From Pseudomonadales bacterium (GTDB taxonomy: Bacteria; Pseudomonadota; Gammaproteobacteria; Pseudomonadales; Azotimanducaceae), in NCBI GenBank assembly GCA_022825925.1, contig JAJDVW010000084.1, positions 1 to 32,659 on the forward strand: 32,659 bases of DNA. Reading direction: 5' to 3'. The number at the start of each line of letters is the position of its first letter. Position 1 is the stretch's first letter. Below the pieces are notes generated by a model. It did no database searches and was not told the origin of the DNA. It saw only the letters and a program-made list of their open reading frames with translations. Below, piece after piece: positions 25,338-30,578 of the stretch. Made by a program: the position numbers and the translations under genes.

Positions 25338-25358
25338 GGGAGGGGACAAGTTCCTCCG

Positions 25359-26915
25359 CTACGGGGCGGCGTCGAGCACCTCGAGAGCCCCGTCGGCGAT
25401 CAGCAACTCCGCCGCCGCGATGACAGCCTGCCGAACGGGCTCGACGTCCACCGCGTTGTCGCGGGCGATGCGCGCCGCTACGGCGTCGAGCGTGTCACCC
25501 CGCGCATGGTGCCCGAGGCTCGCGACCAGCGTGCTGACCGGCAAGTCGTCACGGTCCGGCCCCGCGATCACGTAACCCGGCTCGAAGCACCCGTCTCCCA
25601 GGACGGCTGCTGAGCGCACCTCGAGGCCCGAGGTCATGCGGACTCGCGTCGCTCCGGTGGGACGCATCCGCCGCGCGTTCCGTGCCGCGAGTTCCCCGTC
25701 GAGTGCGGTCACGAACTCCTCCGGCAGCACGCCGTGCGAGAGGACGGACCGCTCGTATCCGGCGGCGGCCTGTCCGGATACGGCGCGCACGAACGCGGCG
25801 CGCGGGTCTCCCCGCTTCGCGCCAGTCAGCCGCCGCGCTTCCCAGAAGTAGGAGTCGCGGGCGCGGTTCGAGGCGTAGAACAGGGTCGCGAGTTCATGGA
25901 AGTGGCGGTACTGCGTCCGGTAGAGGCGCTCGTAGGACTCTGCCGCGTCGCTGGCCAGCGACGGCGTGCGCAGGGCAGTGGTTACGTACGAGGCCGCCAG
26001 GTGCGCGCCGCTCACCGCCAGGTGCACGCCCGTGGAGAACAGCGGATCGATGAAGCACGCGGCGTCGCCGACCAGGACGCAACCCGGTCCCGTCATGGCC
26101 TTCGCGCACCAGGACCAGTCGCGCACCGCAAACGGTCCGTCGCGCAGTGCCGCGCCCTCGAGCATGGCGCTCGATCGGGTGGCCGCGGCGACCTGGTCGC
26201 GGAAAAACCGTGCACGGCCCCGGTTGCGGATTTCCGCCGCGCCGTAGTCGCGGTCCACGACGGCGCCCACGCTGGATACGCCGCCGGCCAGCGGGATCTT
26301 CCACAGCCACCCGTGTTCGTAGGCCTCGATGAAGATGTTGCCGTCGTCGGGCGGGTCGAGGTGGCGACCGCCCGCGAAGTAGCCGTAGACGGCCAGGTTG
26401 CGGAAGAAGGGGTCCCATTCCTGCAGGTCGCGCGCGGTGGCGACGAGGGCGCCCTGTCCCGTCGCGTCGACGACCATGGCGGCCTCCACCCGGGCGCCGC
26501 TCGCGAGTTCGACGCCGCCTTCGTGGACGGAGCGGACCGCCTCGCCCTGGCGCACGCGGGCGCCCGAGCGCGCGCTGTGCTCCAGCAGGATCTGGTCGAA
26601 GCGCGGTCGCCACACCTGGTAGGAGTGCGGGAAGCGCCGGTTCGTCTCCGCGAAGTACCAACTCCAGGGCTCGGCTTCCCGGCCCCACGACATCGTGGCG
26701 CCGGCCTTGCGCACGAAGCCCTCGGCCTCGATGAAGGGCAGCACGCCGATGTCGTCGAGCACGGCAAGCGTGGCGGGCAGCAGGGACTCGCCCACGTGAG
26801 CGCGCGGGAAGCGCTCGCGCTCGAACAGCACGACATCGAAGCCCGCCCGGGCGAGCAGGGTGGCCGCCGTGCTCCCGGCGGGTCCGCCGCCGGCGACGAC
26901 TACGTCCGCTTTAAT
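25359..26915 (-). CDS. FAD-dependent halogenase/monooxygenase-like flavoprotein, apparent ATT start
   Basis: A 518-residue flavoprotein if begun at ATT 26913-26915. This gives KADVVVAGGGPAGSTAATLLARAGF, a complete FAD motif, then VLFERERFPRAHVGESLLP. No ATG, GTG or TTG lies between the preceding in-frame stop and GTG 26831, and a start at 26831 would cut off the FAD site. The middle has HGWLWKIPLAGG, the W-x-W-x-I-P motif of flavin-dependent halogenases, and CVLVGDAACFIDPLFSTGVHLA. The halogenase Lys that in tryptophan halogenases precedes VGE is His here (AHVGESL), as in some non-tryptophan relatives. The N-terminus overlaps the LLM stop. Halogenase versus monooxygenase is undecided. Confidence 0.8.
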   Translation of the reverse strand: MKADVVVAGGGPAGSTAATLLARAGFDVVLFERERFPRAHVGESLLPATLAVLDDIGVLPFIEAEGFVRKAGATMSWGREAEPWSWYFAETNRRFPHSYQVWRPRFDQILLEHSARSGARVRQGEAVRSVHEGGVELASGARVEAAMVVDATGQGALVATARDLQEWDPFFRNLAVYGYFAGGRHLDPPDDGNIFIEAYEHGWLWKIPLAGGVSSVGAVVDRDYGAAEIRNRGRARFFRDQVAAATRSSAMLEGAALRDGPFAVRDWSWCAKAMTGPGCVLVGDAACFIDPLFSTGVHLAVSGAHLAASYVTTALRTPSLASDAAESYERLYRTQYRHFHELATLFYASNRARDSYFWEARRLTGAKRGDPRAAFVRAVSGQAAAGYERSVLSHGVLPEEFVTALDGELAARNARRMRPTGATRVRMTSGLEVRSAAVLGDGCFEPGYVIAGPDRDDLPVSTLVASLGHHARGDTLDAVAARIARDNAVDVEPVRQAVIAAAELLIADGALEVLDAAP

Positions 26916-28245
26916 CCGCGACCGCCTGGACCGATTCCGGTTCGGGGGCGGCGCTCTCTTCCACCGGCTCGTTGGTCTGCGGGTCCACCTCGAAGGGCCC
27001 CTTGAGATCCAGTTCCTTGCCGATCTCGCGCACCGCGGGGATCACCTCTTCGCCCATCAGGCGCAGCGAGCGCATCGTGTCGTCGTGCGACATCGCGCCG
27101 TCGCCGTCCCAGAAGAAGATGGTGCCCGGGCGCAGCGTCTCCAGGACGTGGCGCACGCGCGGAATGACGGTCTTCGGCGTGCCCGAGATGATGCTGTACT
27201 TCTCGGTCTGGTCGACGTAGGTGTCCCTCGGCGGGGGCGGCGCCTCGCCCTTGCCGCCCTTGGCCTTGTCCGCGGCGAGGTGTTGCGCGGCCCGCCCGCG
27301 GGACGCGGCCGCGGCGAAGCTCTTGATGGTGGGCAGCAGGTTGTTGCGCTGCGTCAGCCCCGGCAGGTTCTGGATGAACGGCCGCACCACACCCTGGTTG
27401 CCCTCGAGGAACGGGTTGCTCGGCCCCTGCACGTACTTGCGCCCGGCGGCTTCCGCGAGTTCCTCGGTCTCGTCCACGTGCACCTTGAACAGGTAGCCCC
27501 GGTGCTGCGTGCCCGCCTCGTATCCTTCTTGGCCGGCCACCTCGTCGTAGTAGGCGTAGGAGTCCTTCGTGGGCCCGAGTTCCGTCGCGAGCATGATGTA
27601 GGGATAACGATGGCTCGCCGCCCACTTCACGGTGTTGCGGCTCATCACCCCGGGGATCCAGATGGGTGGATGCGGCGCCTGGTAGGGGCGCGACCAGGGG
27701 TTCACGTAGCGGTAGTGGTAATGGTCTCCCTCCCAGCGGAAGGGCCCTTCGCGCGTCCAGGCGTCGATGATGAAGTCGTGGGCTTCCTGGAACCGCTCCC
27801 AGTTGTAGGGCGCGGCGGCGTTGTGGGCGACGCTCTCGCGGCCCGTGCCGCGGACCCAGCCGGTGACCAGGCGCCCGCGGGAGATCATGTCGATGGTGGC
27901 CAGGTCCTCGGCCAGCCACAGCGGGTCGTCCCAGATGGGCAGGATGTTCCCGAGCAGCACGATCTTCGCGCGCTGCGTGATGCGGGCGAGGATCGCGGCC
28001 TCGAGGTTCATCACCTGGCCCATGCAGAACGGCGTCGAGTGGTGTTCGTTCAGCATGAGTCCGTCGAACCCCATCTCCTCGGCGTAGAGCTTCTCGTCGA
28101 GGTAGCGGTTGTAGAGGTCCGCGCCGAGCCTCGGGTCGTAGGACGCGTTGGACATGCCGAGGTCGGTGATGTCCCGGCCCGTGGCGCCGAAGTAGCCGGA
28201 ACTCGGATCCTGGTACGGACGCTCGGTGAAGTAGCCGATGAACAT
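26911..28245 (-). CDS. LLM-class flavin-dependent monooxygenase
   Basis: A 444-residue bacterial-luciferase-like protein: MFIGYFTERPYQDP, LYAEEMGFDGLMLNEHHSTPFCMGQ (the conserved NEHH), LGNILPIWDDPLWLAEDLATIDMISRGRLVTGWVRGTGRES and PPIWIPGVMSRNTVKWAASHRYPYIML. A low-complexity stretch (KAKGGKGEAPPPP) interrupts the barrel near residue 350, and the C-terminus ends in an acidic, flexible tail. It needs reduced flavin. It sits four bases after an alpha/beta hydrolase gene and overlaps the flavoprotein gene, so the three form one transcription unit. Confidence 0.9.
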   Translation of the reverse strand: MFIGYFTERPYQDPSSGYFGATGRDITDLGMSNASYDPRLGADLYNRYLDEKLYAEEMGFDGLMLNEHHSTPFCMGQVMNLEAAILARITQRAKIVLLGNILPIWDDPLWLAEDLATIDMISRGRLVTGWVRGTGRESVAHNAAAPYNWERFQEAHDFIIDAWTREGPFRWEGDHYHYRYVNPWSRPYQAPHPPIWIPGVMSRNTVKWAASHRYPYIMLATELGPTKDSYAYYDEVAGQEGYEAGTQHRGYLFKVHVDETEELAEAAGRKYVQGPSNPFLEGNQGVVRPFIQNLPGLTQRNNLLPTIKSFAAAASRGRAAQHLAADKAKGGKGEAPPPPRDTYVDQTEKYSIISGTPKTVIPRVRHVLETLRPGTIFFWDGDGAMSHDDTMRSLRLMGEEVIPAVREIGKELDLKGPFEVDPQTNEPVEESAAPEPESVQAVAD

Positions 28246-28249
28246 GCGA

Positions 28250-29050
28250 TTAGCCTCCGTTCCTGCCAGGGAGCCCGGAATTGCGAACGTGCGCCGCGAT
28301 CAGCGCGGCAACGCGCTCCGCTTCCTCGATCTCGACGAGATGGCCGGCCCCTTCGATGATCTCGACGCTGCAGTCCGGCAGGGCCTCGCCGTACAGAGTC
28401 GCGCACTCGGGCGGCACGACCCGGTCCTCGCTGCCCCAGACCGCGAGTGTCGGCGTCGGGACGTCCCCGAGAAGGGGCGCGAGACGCCGGTTGAACATGT
28501 ACGGCTTCCAGCAGACGCGCGCCGTCATCTCGCGCGAGAAGTCCCAGAGCTGCCGCACGTCGTCCGCCGGCTCCTCGCCCACCCAGGCGGCGTAGGCGTC
28601 CCGGTCGCGGAAACCGGCCTCGATGTACGCGCGGTGGGAGACGAGCATCTGGTCGAGGATCTCGCCGCTGGCGGGCTGGATCCCGGCCGCCCCGATCAGC
28701 ACGAGCGCGTCGAGCGAGCGCATGGTGGCGAGTTCCGCCGCGACGAAGCCGCCGAAGCCGGCGCCGACCAGCGTCAGGGACTCGGCGTCCAGGGCATCCA
28801 GGATGCGCCCGGAGAGGATCGCCAGGTCCCGGGGTTCACGAGCCCAGGCCGGGCGCTCCGAGCCGCCCCAGCCGGGCAGGTCCGGGACGACCACGCGGTG
28901 GTTCGCGGCGAGGGAGTCGTGTACGGGCAGCCAGCCGGGACTGCCCCACGAGTGGTGCAGGAAGACGATCGCGTCGCCGGCTCCGCCCTCGAGCAGGTGC
29001 ACCTTCCCGGTGGCGAGCTGAATCTCGCGTTCCTGGTATGCGTCGGACAA
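28250..29050 (-). CDS. Alpha/beta hydrolase-fold protein with Gly at the nucleophile position
   Basis: A 266-residue alpha/beta hydrolase. IVFLHHSWGSPGW is the oxyanion segment, and VVVPDLPGWGGSERP the post-beta4 turn. The nucleophile elbow reads LVGAGFGGFVAAELA, so the Ser of G-x-S-x-G is Gly98. Asp209 (WGSEDRVVP) and His237 (GAGHLVE) are retained. It may be non-hydrolytic or use another residue. The start is a TTG at 29048-29050 with AGGGGGA nine bases upstream. It is the first gene of the hydrolase-LLM-flavoprotein run. Confidence 0.87.
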   Translation of the reverse strand: MSDAYQEREIQLATGKVHLLEGGAGDAIVFLHHSWGSPGWLPVHDSLAANHRVVVPDLPGWGGSERPAWAREPRDLAILSGRILDALDAESLTLVGAGFGGFVAAELATMRSLDALVLIGAAGIQPASGEILDQMLVSHRAYIEAGFRDRDAYAAWVGEEPADDVRQLWDFSREMTARVCWKPYMFNRRLAPLLGDVPTPTLAVWGSEDRVVPPECATLYGEALPDCSVEIIEGAGHLVEIEEAERVAALIAAHVRNSGLPGRNGG

Positions 29051-29133
29051 GGACAGCTTCCCCCTTGCCGTTCGAGTGTATCGGAGCAGGGAGTCAATGC
29101 AACGCGAAGCCCGGACACGCCACCGATGAAGCC

Positions 29134-29142
29134 GCGTACACT
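29134..29142 (+). promoter_or_regulatory. Candidate -10 element GCGTACACT before ridA
   Basis: The same 9-mer as before the LLM gene at 14788, here 45 bases before the ridA ATG, in the divergent gap. No clear -35 is visible. Confidence 0.3.
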
Positions 29143-29187
29143 ACGCGCGCTCGCGGCGCCCGCCGCGGATCGCTTCAGGGAGAACGC

Positions 29188-29607
29188 ATGTCCAGAGAGA
29201 CCGTGAACACCGAGAGTTTCGGCCGCATCGCCGACCGAATGCACTTTGCCCAGGGCGTCAAGGCCAACGGCTTCCTGTTCTGCTCGGGGGTCATCGGCTT
29301 CGACCCGGCCACCGGCCAGGCCTGCGACTCGGCCGAGGACGAGTTCCGGGCCGCCTTCGGGAACATCGGCGAACTCCTCGGCGCGGCGGGCGCGGGGTTC
29401 GACGACGTGGTCGAGATGACCACCTATCACGTCGCCGCCGCCACCCCCGAGGAGCATGGCGCCAACATGGCGGCGTTCGGCAGGATCAAGGACGAGTACC
29501 TGGGAGCGGAGCCGCCGTTCCCGGCGTGGACCGGAATCACGGTCACCGGCCTGGCGCTCCCGGGTTCCCGGGCGGAGATCCGCATCGTGGCGAAGCTGCC
29601 GGGCTGA
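29188..29607 (+). CDS. RidA/YjgF family protein
   Basis: A 139-residue member of the RidA superfamily, trimeric proteins that hydrolyse reactive enamines/imines or act in catabolic pathways. Segments GFLFCSGVIGFDPATGQ, EFRAAFGNIGELLGAAGAGFDDVVEMTTY and PAWTGITVTGLALPGSRAEIRIVAKL follow the family. The last carries Glu at the usual conserved place, but the RidA deaminase Arg (equivalent to R105) is not obvious, so a non-deaminase subgroup is possible. AGGGAG lies about seven bases before the ATG. Confidence 0.88.
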   Translation: MSRETVNTESFGRIADRMHFAQGVKANGFLFCSGVIGFDPATGQACDSAEDEFRAAFGNIGELLGAAGAGFDDVVEMTTYHVAAATPEEHGANMAAFGRIKDEYLGAEPPFPAWTGITVTGLALPGSRAEIRIVAKLPG

Positions 29608-29678
29608 GGGCTCCGCTCCCGGGCTGAGGGCTCCACTCCCGGGCTGAGGGCTTCACTCCCGGGCTGAGGGGCTCCGTC
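29599..29678. repeat. 20-bp tandem repeat x4 starting inside the ridA stop region
   Basis: The unit CCGGGCTGAGGGCTCCGCTC occurs four times in a row (29599, 29619, 29639, 29659) with few changes. The first copy contains the last two codons and stop of ridA. The last copy overlaps the stop of the vapC remnant on the other strand. It probably arose by slippage or local duplication of the gene end. Confidence 0.9.
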
Positions 29679-30040
29679 AGGGCTCCTCTTCCCACGGATT
29701 CACGACGCGGCACCAGCGGCCCTGAAGTCGCCGACATCGCGGGTCGCGACGCTCATTCGGTTGACGCGCGCGATGGCCGCGATCTGTCCGTCGGCCACGT
29801 GGATGGGCGACCCGCGCCGCTCGGCGGCTGCTGCGATGTCGCCATGGGCTTCGGCGGCGCGCGCATCGAACGCGAAGGTACGGGCGACGAAACGCTCGCG
29901 TGTTGCGCTCCAGAACTGGAGCAGGCTCGATTGTCTGCGGCCCGGGCCAGCCGGGCGATGCCGTAACGCAACTCGGCCAAGGCTACGGACGGGAGCGCGA
30001 GGAGCTGATCGTTCTCCTCGAGCCAGCGAGCCGGCCGCCG
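29677..30040 (-). pseudogene. VapC-type PIN toxin remnant
   Basis: Three minus-strand frames together spell most of a FitB/VapC protein. WLEENDQLLALPSVALAELRYGIARLARAADNR (about 30020-29925, written here across the frame) is the N-terminal third. FVARTFAFDARAAEAHGDIAAAAERRG then HVADGQIAAIARVNRMSVATRDVGDF (29890-29715) is the C-terminal part with the Asp of the PIN centre. VVNPWEEEP to a stop at 29677-29679 is the usual tail, in another frame again. At least two frameshifts are needed, near 29915 and 29712, and the first 25 or more residues are gone where integrase-like sequence begins near 30040. No antitoxin is visible. Confidence 0.72.
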
Positions 30041-30204
30041 CCAACGGGGCCGCCCGGCGCGACGCCGGACCCACCGTCGCGGAGGTGGCGGAGCGCTTCA
30101 TGCGGGAACACGCGGCCGTGCGCTGCAAGCCGGCCACGATCCGACACTGCCGGCACACGCTCGACCGCCACGTCCTTCCGGCACTGGAACATCAACCGCC
30201 CAGG
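30028..30204 (+). pseudogene. Tyrosine recombinase (integrase) fragment
   Basis: This stretch reads PAAANGAARRDAGPTVAEVAER, then FMREHAAVRCKPATIRHCRH, then TLDRHVLPALEH. It matches the linker and SAM-like core-binding domain of phage-type integrases. The arm-binding N-terminus and the catalytic domain (R...H-x-x-R...Y) are absent. It is a remnant of an integrative element rather than a working gene. Confidence 0.65.
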
Positions 30205-30300
30205 TGCCGCGAGATGATCCGCGCCGGCGCGCTGATCGCCGTCAGCCACTCCGGCGGCAAGGACAGCTTATACTTGCGTGAGATGGCTCATGCGTTGCGC
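30205..30300 (+). pseudogene. PP-loop (PAPS reductase-like) N-terminal fragment
   Basis: In the same frame as the integrase fragment, REMIRAGALIAVSHSGGKDSLYL carries the SGGKDS PP-loop of PAPS reductase/N-type ATP-pyrophosphatase proteins, including phage and DNA-modification members. Family similarity ends within about 30 residues, so this too is a fragment joined to the integrase piece. Confidence 0.55.
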
Positions 30301-30389
30301 CGCTCCCCGTCGGGGTCCGGAATCCGATTCGGGGATGGCATGGTGAGCGGATCGCGCGCCGACGCCGGAGTCGATGAGAGGAGGAAACC

Positions 30390-30578
30390 ATGGCGGCGGG
30401 AACGATTGAATTGATTGCGCGGTTTGTTCGCGAAGCCCGTAGATTTCCCTTGACATCCGAAAAACGGCCATGCGATACAATGCTCTGCCGAGCCGAGCCG
30501 AGCCGAGCCGAGCCGAGCCGAGCCGAGCCGAGCCGAGCCGAGCCGAGCCGAGCCGAGCCGAGCCGAGCCGAGCCATGA
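30390..30578 (+). CDS. Small leader ORF ending in an RAEPS repeat
   Basis: A 62-codon ORF with the best ribosome-binding site in the window: AGGAGG at 30379-30384, five bases before ATG 30390. The first half (MAAGTIELIARFVREARRF...) could form an amphipathic helix; the second is a pure pentapeptide repeat (R-A-E-P-S) encoded by the AGCCG tract. Its TGA overlaps the ATG of the Calx-beta gene as ATGA, so ribosomes finishing it could start the next gene. A sigma-70-like promoter also lies inside it, so two modes of expression are possible. No family is recognised. Confidence 0.5.
   Translation: MAAGTIELIARFVREARRFPLTSEKRPCDTMLCRAEPSRAEPSRAEPSRAEPSRAEPSRAEP
30450..30481 (+). promoter_or_regulatory. 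Candidate sigma-70 promoter for the Calx-beta gene
   Basis: TTGACA (30450-30455, perfect) and TACAAT (30476-30481, five of six) with a 20-base spacer, longer than the usual 17. The region is clearly A+T-richer than its surroundings. The start of transcription would fall in the AGCCG tract. Confidence 0.45.
30487..30574. repeat. AGCCG pentanucleotide tract, about 17.6 units
   Basis: An uninterrupted 88-base run of AGCCG directly before the ATG of the Calx-beta gene. A unit length of five is not a multiple of three, so gain or loss of units changes the reading frame of the leader ORF and the spacing before the start. This is a typical substrate for slipped-strand mutation. Confidence 0.97.

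Noticed and set aside
30487..30574. CRISPR-like array
   Set aside because: Uninterrupted 5-bp units without spacers; this is a simple sequence repeat.
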